This document shows positions 8,825 through 18,612 of a stretch of DNA of 64,000 nt, one piece after another (the first letter of the stretch is position 1; the number at the start of each line of letters is the position of its first letter). Both the position numbers and the translations under genes were made by a program. This DNA comes from Paracoccus sp. JM45 (GTDB taxonomy: Bacteria; Pseudomonadota; Alphaproteobacteria; Rhodobacterales; Rhodobacteraceae), in the NCBI RefSeq assembly GCF_003590715.1, contig NZ_QQVY01000005.1, forward strand, positions 139,591 to 203,590. Reading direction: 5' to 3'. The notes below the pieces were generated by a model that did not search any database, had not been told where the DNA came from, and saw only the letters and a program-made list of their open reading frames with translations.

Positions 8825-10312
8825 CTATTCCCACTGCGACTGTCGGTCGCGGGCAAGGTTGCCAAAGCGGGTGAACTGGCCTTCGAAGGACAGCTCGACC
8901 GTGCCGATGGGACCGTGGCGCTGCTTGCCAAGGATCACCTCGGCCTTGCCATGGACGTTTTCCATGATCTGCTGCCATTTGGCCATTGCATCCAGATCGG
9001 CATCCGAGGGCTTTTCGCGTTCCTTGTAGTATTCCTCGCGGAACACGAACATCACGATATCGGCGTCCTGCTCGATCGAGCCGGATTCGCGCAGGTCCGA
9101 CAGCTGCGGGCGTTTGTCTTCGCGGTTCTCGACCTGACGTGACAGCTGGGACAGGGCGATAACGGGGATGTTCAATTCCTTGGCGACGGCTTTCAGACCT
9201 TGGGTAATCTCTGACACCTCGTTCACGCGGCTGTCCTTGGCCGAAGCGGCCTTTAGCAGCTGAAGATAGTCGACCATCAGCACGTCCAGACCATGCGTCC
9301 GCTTCAGTTTGCGCGCACGGGCGGCCAGCTGGTTGATCGGCAGGGCGGGGGTGTCGTCAATAAACAGCGGGCAGTTCTGCAGCGCGTGGGCGGCTTCGAC
9401 GAAACGGCGGAATTCACCTTCGTCCATATTGCCCGAACGGATGCGTTCGGAGGGCACTTCGGCGGCTTCTGACAGAATACGCGCGGCCAGCTGTTCGGCG
9501 GACATTTCCAGACTAAAAAAGCCTACGACGCCGCCTTCGATGGTGCCATGCGTGCCGTCGGGCTTTTCGCCCATCTTATGCGCCTTGGCAATGTTGAAGG
9601 CCACGTTGGTGGCCAGCGCGGTTTTCCCCATCGAGGGACGACCGGCCAGAATAACAAGGTCCGAATTGTTCAAACCACCCATCTTGGTGTCCAGATCGAC
9701 CAGTCCGGTTGAAATCCCCGACAGCTTGCCATCACGCTGATAGGCAGCATTGGCAACCTGAACAGCGCCGGTGACAGCCTTGAGGAAGCTTTGGAAGCCG
9801 CGTTCCGCAACACCCTGTTCGCCCAGCTTGTACAGCGTCTGTTCGGCGGCCTTGATCTGTTCTTCGGCTTCGTCACCGACCTCGACCATCGACGCGCGGG
9901 CGGAAATATCCTGCCCCAGCTGCATCAATTCGCGGCGCAGGGCGAATTCGCGGATCATCTGGGCATAGTCACGCGCCGCATAGGCACTGATCGCGGAACT
10001 GGCCATGCGGGCCAGATAGGCAGGACCGCCCAGTTCCTTCAATCCGTCGTCATTTTCAAGGAAGGCCTTGATGGTGACAGGGCTGGCCAGCGCGTTCTTG
10101 CGAATGCGTTCGCCGCAGATGTCATAGATTCGCGCATGGACCGGATGATAGAAATGGTCGGCTTTGATGATCTGGCTGACGCGGTCAAAGACGTCGTTAT
10201 TGGTCAGCAATGCCCCCAGAAGCTGTTGTTCAGCCTCGATTGAATAGGGGATGGCGACCTTTTCTTCGGACTCTGTGTCCTGCCCCGGAACGATAACGCG
10301 CAATCCGCTCAT
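8825..10312 (-). CDS. dnaB: Replicative DNA helicase DnaB
   Basis: A 495-residue hexameric helicase that unwinds DNA at the replication fork. The N-terminal domain (YSIEAEQQLLGALL) is followed by a RecA-like C-terminal domain with the Walker A motif AGRPSMGKTALA and the DnaB segments MVDYLQLL and LSQLSRQVE. Length and motifs are normal and no intein is present. It starts about 75 bp downstream of the pyrE stop; a strong hairpin separates the two genes. Confidence 0.97.
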   Translation of the reverse strand: MSGLRVIVPGQDTESEEKVAIPYSIEAEQQLLGALLTNNDVFDRVSQIIKADHFYHPVHARIYDICGERIRKNALASPVTIKAFLENDDGLKELGGPAYLARMASSAISAYAARDYAQMIREFALRRELMQLGQDISARASMVEVGDEAEEQIKAAEQTLYKLGEQGVAERGFQSFLKAVTGAVQVANAAYQRDGKLSGISTGLVDLDTKMGGLNNSDLVILAGRPSMGKTALATNVAFNIAKAHKMGEKPDGTHGTIEGGVVGFFSLEMSAEQLAARILSEAAEVPSERIRSGNMDEGEFRRFVEAAHALQNCPLFIDDTPALPINQLAARARKLKRTHGLDVLMVDYLQLLKAASAKDSRVNEVSEITQGLKAVAKELNIPVIALSQLSRQVENREDKRPQLSDLRESGSIEQDADIVMFVFREEYYKEREKPSDADLDAMAKWQQIMENVHGKAEVILGKQRHGPIGTVELSFEGQFTRFGNLARDRQSQWE

Positions 10313-10349
10313 GCTTGGTAACCCCGACGATTCTGCATCAGGCCTTATC

Positions 10350-10375
10350 GCACGGCCCTTGGATAAGGGCCATGC
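10350..10375 (-). terminator. Strong hairpin after pyrE, possible terminator
   Basis: GCACGGCCCTT (10350-10360) and AAGGGCCATGC (10365-10375) form a stem of about 11 bp with a four-base loop. There is no clear T tract on either side, so termination is plausible but not certain. Confidence 0.4.
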
Positions 10376-10388
10376 GCTTTGCCGGAAT

Positions 10389-11060
10389 TCAGCTGTTTGC
10401 TGCCTGCCACTGACGCGGATTGGTCAGGAAGGTCTGGACCTCGTTCAAGGTGTCCTTGTCGAAGGATTCCTGTTCGCGGGCTTCGGCCAGCACATCCCAC
10501 CATGTGCACAGGTGGTGCAGTTGCACGCCATGATCGGCCAGACGCTGGGTCGTTTCGGGGAAAATCCCGTAATAGAAGATCACCGCCGTATGCGCGCAGG
10601 TGGCGCCGGTTTCGCGGATTGCATCGACAAATGACAGTTTGCTGCCGCCATCGGTGGTCAGATCCTCGACCAGCAGGACGCGCTGGCCTTCGGTCATGAC
10701 GCCTTCGATGCGGGCATTGCGGCCATAGCCTTTGGGTTTTTTGCGCACATAGGTCATCGGCAGCGCTAGACGTTCGGCAACCATCGCACCAAAGGGGATG
10801 CCCGCTGTTTCACCGCCTGCGACGTTGTCGAAGGCCTCGAAGCCCGCGTCGCGCATGACGGTTGCGGCCATGAAATCCATCAGTGTGGCACGGACGCGCG
10901 GAAAGCTGATGATGCGGCGGCAATCCACATAGGTCGGACCCTTCAGGCCGGACGCATAGGTGAAGGGCGTTTCGGCGTTGAAATCTACCGCCTTGATTTC
11001 CAGCAGCATCCGCGCCGTGAGGCGGGCGATTTCTTCGCGGGTCGGGAAAGTCAGGCTCAT
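10389..11060 (-). CDS. pyrE: Orotate phosphoribosyltransferase
   Basis: PyrE joins orotate and PRPP to give orotidine 5'-monophosphate in pyrimidine synthesis. The protein is 223 residues, slightly long as in many alphaproteobacteria. The PRPP-binding loop [13 protein letters not shown] and the [11 protein letters not shown] segment are intact. The ATG at 11060 overlaps the pyrC stop codon (ATGA), and GGAGGA precedes it, which fixes the start and shows translational coupling with pyrC. Confidence 0.96.
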   Translation of the reverse strand: MSLTFPTREEIARLTARMLLEIKAVDFNAETPFTYASGLKGPTYVDCRRIISFPRVRATLMDFMAATVMRDAGFEAFDNVAGGETAGIPFGAMVAERLALPMTYVRKKPKGYGRNARIEGVMTEGQRVLLVEDLTTDGGSKLSFVDAIRETGATCAHTAVIFYYGIFPETTQRLADHGVQLHHLCTWWDVLAEAREQESFDKDTLNEVQTFLTNPRQWQAANS

Positions 11061-12100
11061 ACGTCCTCCAGATGCCAATAAAGCGGGAAGCCGGGATCGA
11101 AGACAGTGACATCTTCGCCGCCGGCGGAAATGGTTGCGGGATAGGGGGCGGGCGTGTCGAGGCGCACCAATGTGATGCGATCATCGGACGGTGCCATGCG
11201 ATAGAAGGCCGCGCCATTCAGACTGGTGAATGCCTCCAGCCGGTCCAGCGCATTGTCGTCCTGAAAGGCTTGGGCCAGAATGGACATGGTGTTCGGGGCG
11301 GTAAAGCAGCCTGCACAGCCACATGCCTGCAGCTTGGCAGTATCGGGATGGGGCGCACTGTCGGTACCCAGAAAGAACCGGCCTTCGCCGCTGGTGGCTG
11401 CCTGACGCAGGGCCAGACGGTGGCTTTCACGCTTGGCGACGGGCAGGCAGTAATAATGGGGCCGGATGCCGCCCGCCAGAATGGCATTGCGGTTGATGAC
11501 CAGATGATGCGTCGTAATCGTCGCTGCCAGATCGTCGCCACCCGAACGTGCGTAATCGACACCGTCCGAGGTGGTGATGTGTTCCATGACCACCCGCAGG
11601 CCCGGCACCTTGCGACGGATGGGGTCCAGAACAGTGTCGATGAACACAGCCTCTCGGTCGAAGATATCGACGGCAGGGTCGGTGACTTCGCCGTGGACGC
11701 ACATGGTGATGCCATGTTCGGCCATCGCTTCCAGCACGGGGCGCACGCGGTCCATGTCGGTCACGCCGCTGTCGGAATTGGTGGTCGCCCCCGCAGGATA
11801 CAGTTTGACCGCGCGGATGATGCCGGCCTTGAAGGCGGCGACCACATCGGCGGGGTCCGTCGCATCCGTCAGATACAGCGTCATCTGCGGTTGCAGCGGC
11901 GCACCTTCGGGCAATGCGGCCAGGATCCGGTCGCGGTAAGCTGCCGCTTGTGCACCGGTCACCACGGGCGGGACAAGGTTCGGCATAATGATTGCACGGC
12001 CAAAACCGGCGGAATGCGGGGCCACGGCAGCCAGCATCGCGCCATCGCGCAGATGCAGGTGCCAATCGTCGGGGCGGCGAAGCGTCAGCGTTTGTGTCAT
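11057..12100 (-). CDS. pyrC: Dihydroorotase (class II)
   Basis: A 347-residue zinc enzyme that cyclises N-carbamoyl-aspartate to dihydroorotate. The metal motif HLHLRDG is near the N-terminus, and the lysine that becomes carboxylated lies in [15 protein letters not shown]. It is of the E. coli type rather than the longer class I type. I chose the ATG at 12100, where family homology ([20 protein letters not shown]) begins, with AAGG nearby. It forms an operon with pyrE, overlapping by 4 bp. Confidence 0.96.
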   Translation of the reverse strand: MTQTLTLRRPDDWHLHLRDGAMLAAVAPHSAGFGRAIIMPNLVPPVVTGAQAAAYRDRILAALPEGAPLQPQMTLYLTDATDPADVVAAFKAGIIRAVKLYPAGATTNSDSGVTDMDRVRPVLEAMAEHGITMCVHGEVTDPAVDIFDREAVFIDTVLDPIRRKVPGLRVVMEHITTSDGVDYARSGGDDLAATITTHHLVINRNAILAGGIRPHYYCLPVAKRESHRLALRQAATSGEGRFFLGTDSAPHPDTAKLQACGCAGCFTAPNTMSILAQAFQDDNALDRLEAFTSLNGAAFYRMAPSDDRITLVRLDTPAPYPATISAGGEDVTVFDPGFPLYWHLEDV

Positions 12101-12259
12101 GAAACTGCCTTTTACATGGTCATGCGGGCTTGCCAAGCATGTGCGTTATAATTCGTGGAACCCTGCCTGTCAGTTGCCGTTGCTTCTTGCATAACAACAC
12201 CGCACCCTTAGCGTATGGGCATGATGATCGTGCTTGTGCAAAACAGAAAGACCCGGGAC

Positions 12260-12562
12260 ATGAACATGATGATGCTTCCAGCAGCACAGATGCGTCTGGT
12301 CAGCCAGTTTTCCCGCATGGCAATCGAATCGCAAATGGTGATCGGAATGCGGATGGCGGGGATGATGGGCCTGATGCCGCATGATCCGGGCGAGAATTAT
12401 CGCATGATCGCCGAAAAACAGGCCGCAGCTTCTGAATCGATGTTTGCGATGGCAAAGGCCGGTATGGCCGGTGCCAGCCCTGAACGCGTGATGTCGGCGG
12501 CCTTGCGCCCCTACGGCAAACGCACCCGCGCCAATTCACGCCGCCTGACGTCAGGCAAATAG
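12260..12562 (+). CDS. Small methionine-rich conserved protein, function unknown
   Basis: A 100-residue protein with an unusually high methionine content in the first half (MNMMM, MVIGMRMAGMMGLMPHDPGE) and a basic C-terminus. I recognise it as a small family common in Rhodobacteraceae that is sometimes labelled antifreeze protein in databases, a label with little support. A long amphipathic helical segment (about residues 8-75) is the only visible structure. An earlier in-frame start at 12215 is possible; the ribosome site is weak for both. It is convergent with gap and shares a bidirectional terminator with it. Confidence 0.7.
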   Translation: MNMMMLPAAQMRLVSQFSRMAIESQMVIGMRMAGMMGLMPHDPGENYRMIAEKQAAASESMFAMAKAGMAGASPERVMSAALRPYGKRTRANSRRLTSGK

Positions 12563-12582
12563 TCAGCGCTATGATTGATACG

Positions 12583-12614
12583 AAAAAGGCGGCGGGACAT
12601 CCCGCCGCCTTTTC
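12583..12614. terminator. Bidirectional terminator between the small gene and gap
   Basis: AAAAAGGCGGCGGGA and CCCGCCGCCTTTT form a GC-rich stem with a CAT loop, with an A tract on the left and a T tract on the right, so it can end transcription from both sides. Confidence 0.9.
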
Positions 12615-12635
12615 TATTGCAGGTCCAAAGGACGC

Positions 12636-13637
12636 TTAGATCAGTTTGCCCATGGCAACAGCAGTATCCGACATGCGGTTCGAGAAACCCCATTCGTTGT
12701 CATACCACGTCAGAATGCGGCAAAGACGGCCTTCCATGACCTTGGTCTGGTCCATGTGGAAGATCGACGAATGCGGATCGTGGTTGAAGTCCGAAGACAC
12801 CAGCGGTTCGTCCGTATAGGCCAGCACGCCTTTCAGCGGGCCATCGGCAGCCGCGCGGATGGCGGCGTTGATTTCCTCGACCGAGGTGTCGCGGCTGGTT
12901 TCGAAGGTCAGATCGACGACCGAGACGTTGGGCGTCGGAACGCGGATGGCCACGCCGTCCAGCTTGCCCTTCAGTTCGGGCAGCACCAGACCGACAGCCT
13001 TTGCAGCACCGGTCGAGGTCGGGATCATCGACAGCGCAGCTGCGCGGCCACGATACAGATCCTTATGCATGGTATCCAGCGTCGGCTGGTCACCGGTATA
13101 GCTGTGGATCGTGGTCATGAAGCCGCGATCGATGCCGATCGTGTCGTTCAGAACCTTGACCACCGGCGACAGGCAGTTGGTGGTGCAGCTGGCGTTCGAG
13201 ACGATGATGTCATCGGCGGTCAGCGTATCGTCGTTCACACCGAAGACGATTGTCTTATCGGCGTTTTCACCGGGTGCCGAAATCAGAACCCGCTTGGCGC
13301 CGGTCTGAAGATGCGGCTGGCATTTTTCTTTCGAGGTGAAAATGCCGGTGCATTCCATGATCACATCGACATCGCCCCACGGCAATTCAGCCGGGTTGCG
13401 GATTGCGGTGACCTTGATCGGGCCGCGGCCCGCATCGATGGTGGATCCATCGACGACGACTTTGGACGGGAAACGGCCATGCACGCTGTCATAGCGCAGC
13501 AAATGGGCGTTGGTCTCGACCGGGCCCAGATCGTTGATGGCGACGACCTCGATATCGGTGCGACCCGATTCGATGATTGCGCGCAGGACGTTACGACCGA
13601 TACGGCCGAAACCGTTAATGGCGACCTTGACTGCCAT
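12636..13637 (-). CDS. gap: Glyceraldehyde-3-phosphate dehydrogenase, type I
   Basis: A 333-residue glycolytic enzyme oxidising glyceraldehyde 3-phosphate to 1,3-bisphosphoglycerate with NAD(P). The N-terminal NAD-binding [12 protein letters not shown] motif is followed by the active-site SNASCTTNC, with Cys151 as catalytic residue. The frame is open 41 codons upstream, but the ATG at 13637 is the family start and follows AGAGGGG. It sits downstream of a tiny membrane-protein gene on the same strand. Confidence 0.97.
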   Translation of the reverse strand: MAVKVAINGFGRIGRNVLRAIIESGRTDIEVVAINDLGPVETNAHLLRYDSVHGRFPSKVVVDGSTIDAGRGPIKVTAIRNPAELPWGDVDVIMECTGIFTSKEKCQPHLQTGAKRVLISAPGENADKTIVFGVNDDTLTADDIIVSNASCTTNCLSPVVKVLNDTIGIDRGFMTTIHSYTGDQPTLDTMHKDLYRGRAAALSMIPTSTGAAKAVGLVLPELKGKLDGVAIRVPTPNVSVVDLTFETSRDTSVEEINAAIRAAADGPLKGVLAYTDEPLVSSDFNHDPHSSIFHMDQTKVMEGRLCRILTWYDNEWGFSNRMSDTAVAMGKLI

Positions 13638-13741
13638 GGGTACCCCTCTTGAGTAGGTGACGGTTGCCTTGCTGTAACGCGGCGGCAACCTTGATGCAAA
13701 CGCCGAAGCACGCTTCGGGACAAAGGACGCAGGTGGCCGGA

Positions 13742-13885
13742 CTAGCGCCAGAAGGCACAATATTCGATGAACTGGTCCATCGTCTTTCCGACAAATAGCG
13801 GCAGCGTCCCGTCCAGCCAGACTTGATCGACAAGAAAGGCTGCGGCGATCAGCAGCAGCAGGGCGATAGCGATTTGATTGGTCAT
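13742..13885 (-). CDS. Tiny membrane protein next to gap
   Basis: A 47-residue peptide with one hydrophobic helix (residues 4-18, [15 protein letters not shown]) and a C-terminal IEYCAFWR. Short proteins of this kind, with one helix followed by a tail ending near EWVAFWR, occur beside GAPDH genes in many Rhodobacteraceae, which is why I call it real. The ATG at 13885 has a good GGAGG site five bases upstream. The gene is 104 bp ahead of gap on the same strand, so they may be co-transcribed. No function is known to me. Confidence 0.72.
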   Translation of the reverse strand: MTNQIAIALLLLIAAAFLVDQVWLDGTLPLFVGKTMDQFIEYCAFWR

Positions 13886-13950
13886 CTGCGCCTCCGGTCG
13901 ATGGTTTATCACGCGGCGGGCGTTCGGGGGCAAGGCACTTTTGCGGTCAT

Positions 13951-14961
13951 TTATTCATCATCTGTCGGCAAAAGCAGGGTGATCTGTCCGTCTTCCTGCA
14001 GGCGGCGGATGGTGGCCACAACCTCGGTCTTGGCATCCTCGATATCCTTGGGGCGCAATTTGCCAAGTGCCTCGCGTTCCTCGCGCAGGCCGTCGGACAT
14101 ACGTTGCGACAGATTGGCCAGAATGAAATCTGCGGCAGCCTGATCCTCAGGATCGGAGGCGGCAAGGGCGCGGATCAAAATAGATTGATCGACATCGCGG
14201 ACCACGCGGGGCACCTCGCGCGGTTCGATGCGGGTGGGGATATGGGCAAAGATGAAAATCGCCTTGCGAACACCATCGGCAAATCCGGTGTCGCGTTCAT
14301 CCAGCACCTGCAACACATCGTCGCGCAAATCGGCGGTGGCAAAATTCAGGATCGCCCCCATCCGGTCGGCGGCGGGTGTCGGAATGGCGGGACGGGGCAG
14401 GGCATTGGCGGCTTGCAGCAGCACCAGCCCCACACGTTTCAAGGCATCGGGCGTCACCCCCGAGGTCATTGCCATGGCCTGCGCCACGGCGCGCGCCCGA
14501 TCGCGGGGCATGCCGATAAAGGTGGCCGAGGCCGCCTCGACCGGCAGTTTCGACAGCATCAGCGCCACCAGTTCGACAGATTCGACATTGGCTAGCTTGA
14601 TCAGTGTTTCATCCGGCAGCGCACAGATGCGCCCCCACGGATCGCCCCGCCCCGATATGGCATCCGCCTGCCGCACGCGGTCGCTGCTGGTGTCCGAGAT
14701 CCGCGCGCCCAGCATGGCCAAGGTGCCGTCCATATCGCCCGGAAAGGTTACGCCGACCGATTCCAGCCGGTCGCAGAATTCGGTGATGACGGCATCGCGG
14801 GTCTGGCGGTCGATCAGTTCCATTCCGGCCATTTCCTGTGCCAGCAATGTCTGTGCGTCGCTGTCCAGACGATCCAGCCCCGCGACCTGATCGTCATCCA
14901 GCAAAAGGCGGACAATCACCGCCGCCTTCTGCCTTTGGCTAAGCCCGATCTGCGTGGTCAT
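13951..14961 (-). CDS. FliG-like flagellar motor switch protein homologue
   Basis: A 336-residue protein that aligns by eye with FliG along its length: an N-terminal LSQRQKAAVIVRLLLDDD segment, a middle armadillo-like region, and a C-terminal region with ILANLSQRMSDGLREE and KPKDIE/LRPKDIEDAKTEVV-type features matching the FliG_C domain, including the charged residues used for torque. No other flagellar gene is near it. The start at 14961 follows GGGGGC; ATGs further upstream exist. It may be the true FliG encoded apart from a flagellar cluster, or a paralogue with another role. Confidence 0.75.
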   Translation of the reverse strand: MTTQIGLSQRQKAAVIVRLLLDDDQVAGLDRLDSDAQTLLAQEMAGMELIDRQTRDAVITEFCDRLESVGVTFPGDMDGTLAMLGARISDTSSDRVRQADAISGRGDPWGRICALPDETLIKLANVESVELVALMLSKLPVEAASATFIGMPRDRARAVAQAMAMTSGVTPDALKRVGLVLLQAANALPRPAIPTPAADRMGAILNFATADLRDDVLQVLDERDTGFADGVRKAIFIFAHIPTRIEPREVPRVVRDVDQSILIRALAASDPEDQAAADFILANLSQRMSDGLREEREALGKLRPKDIEDAKTEVVATIRRLQEDGQITLLLPTDDE

Positions 14962-15042
14962 TCTTGCCCCCATGGTGGTCATCATCAACTGACGGCCACC
15001 ATGGCAGACAATCCCTAACCCAAAGTTAGCGGAATGTTCCCT

Positions 15043-16356
15043 TTACAGGGGTGCCACTTCGAAAACCCGCTTGAAGATCGTGTCGACATGCTTGGTGTGA
15101 TAACCAAGGTCGAATTTTTCCTCGATCTGGGCGGGGGACAGCGCGGCGGTCACCTCGGCGTCGCCCAACAGCTCGGTCTTGAAGTCCGCGCCCTTTTCCC
15201 AGACCTTCATGGCGTTGCGCTGGACCAGACGATAGCTGTCTTCACGGCTGACACCAGCTTGGGTCAGCGCCAGCAACACGCGCTGCGACATGACCAGACC
15301 TTTGAACTTGTTCATGTTCGCCAGCATGTTGTCGGGATAGATGACCAGCTTGTCGACGACACCGGCAAGACGGTTCAGTGCGAAATCCAGCGTGATGGTC
15401 GTATCCGGCCCGATGGCGCGTTCGACCGAGGAATGACTGATATCGCGTTCATGCCACAGCGCGACGTTTTCCATTGCCGGAATGACCGACATCCGCACCA
15501 GACGCGCCAGACCGGTCAGGTTTTCGGTCAGCACGGGGTTGCGCTTATGCGGCATGGCCGACGAACCCTTCTGGCCGGGGCTGAAGAATTCTTCAGCCTC
15601 CAGCACCTCGGTGCGCTGCATGTGGCGGATTTCGGTGGCGACGTTTTCAATGCTGCTGGCGATGACGCCAAGGGTGGCAAAGAACATTGCATGGCGGTCG
15701 CGCGGGATGACCTGCGTGCTGATCGGTTCGGGGCGCAGGCCCAGTTTCGCGCAGACATGTTCTTCGACCGCGGGATCGATATTGGCGAAGGTGCCGACAG
15801 CGCCGCTGATCGCGCCGGTGGCGATTTCGCTGCGGGCGGCTTCCAGACGGGCACGGCCACGGGCCATTTCCGCATAGAAACGCGCAAAGGTCAGACCCAT
15901 GGTGGTCGGTTCGGCGTGAATGCCGTGGCTGCGACCGATGCGGATGGTGTCTTTATGTTCATAGGCACGGCGCTTTAGCGCATCCAGCAGTTTGTCCATA
16001 TCCGCCAGCAGCAGATCGGCGGCGCGGACCAGCTGGACGTTCAGCGTGGTGTCCAGCACGTCCGACGACGTCATGCCCTGATGGACGAAACGCGCCTGAT
16101 CGCTGCCGACATGTTCGGCCAGATGGGTCAGGAAGGCGATGACGTCATGCTTGGTGACAGCCTCGATTTCGTCGATACGCGCGACGTCGAACTGGACGTC
16201 CTTGGCCTTCCAGACCGCATCCGCATTTTCGCGCGGGATCACACCCAGATCGGCTTGGGCATCGCAGGCATAAGCCTCGATTTCGTACCAGATGCGGAAC
16301 TTGGTCTCGGGGGACCAGATGGCGACCATTTCGGGGCGGGAATAACGCGGGATCAT
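15043..16356 (-). CDS. purB: Adenylosuccinate lyase
   Basis: A 437-residue fumarase/aspartase-superfamily enzyme acting twice in purine synthesis (SAICAR to AICAR, adenylosuccinate to AMP). The superfamily signature GSSAMPHKRNP is intact, as are MTSSDVLDTTL and the RSHGIHAEPTT region. Length is typical. The ATG at 16356 is preceded by AAAGGAGCC. It is monocistronic by spacing. Confidence 0.97.
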   Translation of the reverse strand: MIPRYSRPEMVAIWSPETKFRIWYEIEAYACDAQADLGVIPRENADAVWKAKDVQFDVARIDEIEAVTKHDVIAFLTHLAEHVGSDQARFVHQGMTSSDVLDTTLNVQLVRAADLLLADMDKLLDALKRRAYEHKDTIRIGRSHGIHAEPTTMGLTFARFYAEMARGRARLEAARSEIATGAISGAVGTFANIDPAVEEHVCAKLGLRPEPISTQVIPRDRHAMFFATLGVIASSIENVATEIRHMQRTEVLEAEEFFSPGQKGSSAMPHKRNPVLTENLTGLARLVRMSVIPAMENVALWHERDISHSSVERAIGPDTTITLDFALNRLAGVVDKLVIYPDNMLANMNKFKGLVMSQRVLLALTQAGVSREDSYRLVQRNAMKVWEKGADFKTELLGDAEVTAALSPAQIEEKFDLGYHTKHVDTIFKRVFEVAPL

Positions 16357-16501
16357 GGAGGGCTCCTTTCGGTTGCCGTGGGCATAGCCTTGCCGTGCCG
16401 CAGGGGCAAGTTTTCATCACACCTGCGTGCATTCGGGGGGAACATTCCGCGCAGATTGCGGGTTCAACCAACAAGAACCGACAATTTAGAGGAGGAACGC
16501 C

Positions 16502-17221
16502 ATGCGCCGCCCCCATGATCCCCACCCCGAACTGACCGAAGCCGACCGCACCAGCCAGACGCGCTTCGGGCCGCGCTTTGTTCCCGAGGGGCACAGAACG
16601 CCCAGCCCCTATCCCCACCGCAAGATGGTATCCAGTGCGGTGCCGCCTTCGGGGGATGTATCGCCGGACGGTAAAGAGATCTGGCCGGAACCCTCGCTAA
16701 GTGCGAAGATCATTGTCTGGGGCGGTATGGCATTGGGCGTGGCAGGAATTACGGCAGCCAGTGCGATTGCAGCACGCAAGCTGGTCGGATCGGACCAGCC
16801 CCCGGCACCACGCCGCAGCGGCCCTGCGCCTGTCGCACCACGCTTTGCCGAAATGGACGAAAACGAACGCGAAGCAGTCCGCCGCCGCGTCCGTGCCCAA
16901 GCGCGCAAGGATAGTTTGCGAACAGCACGTTTGCGCGCACAGGCAGGGCAGGGTCGTGACAAGGCGAATTTTGCCCAGGATCTGACCCGCACCGCGACCG
17001 AACTGACCGATGGCCTGAACGGAGTTGCCCAATCGTTGGTCACAGCCTTTGACAGCTTTCGCGGCGTGTCACGCCAAGCCACGACAATTGTCGGTGATTT
17101 TGTGGCAGCGGCGGATCAGCTGAAAGCCATGGTCAATGGCGCACCCGGTCCGAAACCGGCACCGGCACGTCCGGCCACGCCGCCGGTCAAAGGGGAAGAC
17201 GACCGGACCCATCGGTTGTAA
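16502..17221 (+). CDS. Membrane-anchored hypothetical protein
   Basis: A 239-residue protein with a polar N-terminal 65 residues, one or two hydrophobic segments (IIVWGGMALGVAGITAASAI, about residues 70-90), then a basic Arg/Ala-rich stretch and a helical region (LTRTATELTDGLNGVAQSLV) with a proline-rich tail. The helical end recalls small membrane-associated or phasin-like proteins, but I do not recognise the family. The ATG has an excellent AGAGGAGGAACGCC site. It lies 24 bp upstream of the BrkB gene and is probably in its operon. Confidence 0.75.
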   Translation: MRRPHDPHPELTEADRTSQTRFGPRFVPEGHRTPSPYPHRKMVSSAVPPSGDVSPDGKEIWPEPSLSAKIIVWGGMALGVAGITAASAIAARKLVGSDQPPAPRRSGPAPVAPRFAEMDENEREAVRRRVRAQARKDSLRTARLRAQAGQGRDKANFAQDLTRTATELTDGLNGVAQSLVTAFDSFRGVSRQATTIVGDFVAAADQLKAMVNGAPGPKPAPARPATPPVKGEDDRTHRL

Positions 17222-17245
17222 GCTGACGAAAACAAAGAGGGATAG

Positions 17246-18277
17246 ATGATGCAGGATAAACCGGGCGTGTTGGGCGCAATTTTTGATCCACTGGATGAAA
17301 CAACGCGCAGCCGCTTCGGTCTGGATCACGATCACCCGCATAAGGAACAGGCGCTGAAACCTGATTCCCTGCCCAAAGGCCGCATGCCGCGCCTGCGCGA
17401 TCTTTCGTTTCGTGATGTGATCGCTTTGGGCAAATCGATTATTGCCCAGATCGGCGAAGATCGCGTCACCTCGGTTGCGGGGGGCGTGACGTTCTTTGGT
17501 CTTTTGTCCCTCTTTCCGGCCATCACGGCCTTTGTGTCGCTTTACGGGCTGTTGTCGGACCCCGCGACAATCCAGTCCCATCTTGAGCTGATGGAAAGCC
17601 TGCTTCCTGCCAGTTCACTGGATATTATCCGGACGCAGGTGGTCTCTATCTCCTCTACGCCGACCAGCGCATTGTCATTGGCGGGTCTGATCGCGCTTTT
17701 GGTGGCGTTCTGGTCTGCGAATGGTGGAATGAAGGCACTGCTTTCGGCATTGAACGTCGCCTTCTTCCAACGGGAAACACGTGGATTTATCCGGCTGAAC
17801 ATCGTAGCCATGATGTTCACATTGGGCGGATTGCTGGTCATCGCATTGATGCTGGTGGTGATCGCCGTTGTCCCCGTCGTGGTGCGCTATCTTCCTCTGG
17901 GGCTGGAGGGGGAGCAGCTTGTCACCCTGATCCGCTGGCCGATCATGTTTTCGGTGCTGGTGATGGCCTTGGTTGCCATTTATCGCTGGGGACCAGCAGT
18001 GCCCGACGCGCGCTGGCGCTGGATATCGCCCGGCGCGATTTTTGCAGCCGTGGCCTTGGTCGTCACATCGATGCTGTTTTCATGGTACACGGCCAATTTT
18101 GCCGACTACAATGAAACCTATGGTTCGCTGGGTGCGGTGATCGCGTTGATGACATGGCTTTGGCTGAATGCCATGATTGTGCTGGTCGGGGCCGAGATCA
18201 ACTCGGAACTGGACCGACACTTGCGCCGTATGGCAGGATTACCGCCGGTGAAACCTATTGGTAGAAAAACGCATTGA
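17246..18277 (+). CDS. YihY/BrkB-family inner-membrane protein
   Basis: A 343-residue protein with a cytoplasmic N-terminus of about 65 residues and six predicted membrane helices. The family hallmarks are GGVTFFGLLSLFPAITAFVS, FWSANGGMKALLSALN and the late ASMLFSWYTANFADYNETYGSLGAVIALM-like region. YihY/BrkB proteins are widespread; the old RNase BN label is wrong and the transported substrate is not known. The ATG has GAGGGATAG before it (17246, or 17249). The stop codon overlaps the TTG start of the SMR gene (TTGA). Confidence 0.9.
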   Translation: MMQDKPGVLGAIFDPLDETTRSRFGLDHDHPHKEQALKPDSLPKGRMPRLRDLSFRDVIALGKSIIAQIGEDRVTSVAGGVTFFGLLSLFPAITAFVSLYGLLSDPATIQSHLELMESLLPASSLDIIRTQVVSISSTPTSALSLAGLIALLVAFWSANGGMKALLSALNVAFFQRETRGFIRLNIVAMMFTLGGLLVIALMLVVIAVVPVVVRYLPLGLEGEQLVTLIRWPIMFSVLVMALVAIYRWGPAVPDARWRWISPGAIFAAVALVVTSMLFSWYTANFADYNETYGSLGAVIALMTWLWLNAMIVLVGAEINSELDRHLRRMAGLPPVKPIGRKTH

Positions 18278-18612
18278 TATATTCCCCTTACGTCCCCCTG
18301 ATTGCTGCTATCACGCTTGAAGTGGTCGGTACATCGCTGTTGCAACGGTCCGAACAATTCACGCGAACCGGCCCGACGATCATGATGGCAATCTGCTATC
18401 TGGCCAGCTTCTATCTGTTGTCGGTCGCACTGAAAACGATGCCCTTAGGCGTCGCCTATGCTATCTGGAGCGCATGCGGCGTTGCCTTGGTTGCCGTAAT
18501 CGGGCTGGTCGTTTTTGGCCAGAAACTGGATATTCCCGCCATTCTGGGTCTGACATTGATCGTCGCCGGCGTGGTTGTGATCAATGTCTTTTCCAAAACG
18601 GTCGGGCATTAG
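18274..18612 (+). CDS. Small multidrug resistance (SMR) family transporter
   Basis: A 112-residue protein with four membrane helices. The SMR membrane-embedded glutamate lies in the first helix (AAITLEVVGTSLL), and the AYAIWSACG segment is in the third, both typical of EmrE/QacE drug:proton exchangers. The start is a TTG at 18274 inside a TTGA overlap with the preceding BrkB stop, so translation is probably coupled. The stop codon overlaps the convergent OmpA-family gene by 4 bp. Confidence 0.9.
   Translation: MIYSPYVPLIAAITLEVVGTSLLQRSEQFTRTGPTIMMAICYLASFYLLSVALKTMPLGVAYAIWSACGVALVAVIGLVVFGQKLDIPAILGLTLIVAGVVVINVFSKTVGH

Noticed and set aside
11072..12151. Long open frame opposite pyrC
   Set aside because: Shadow frame; pyrC on the other strand is complete and coupled to pyrE.
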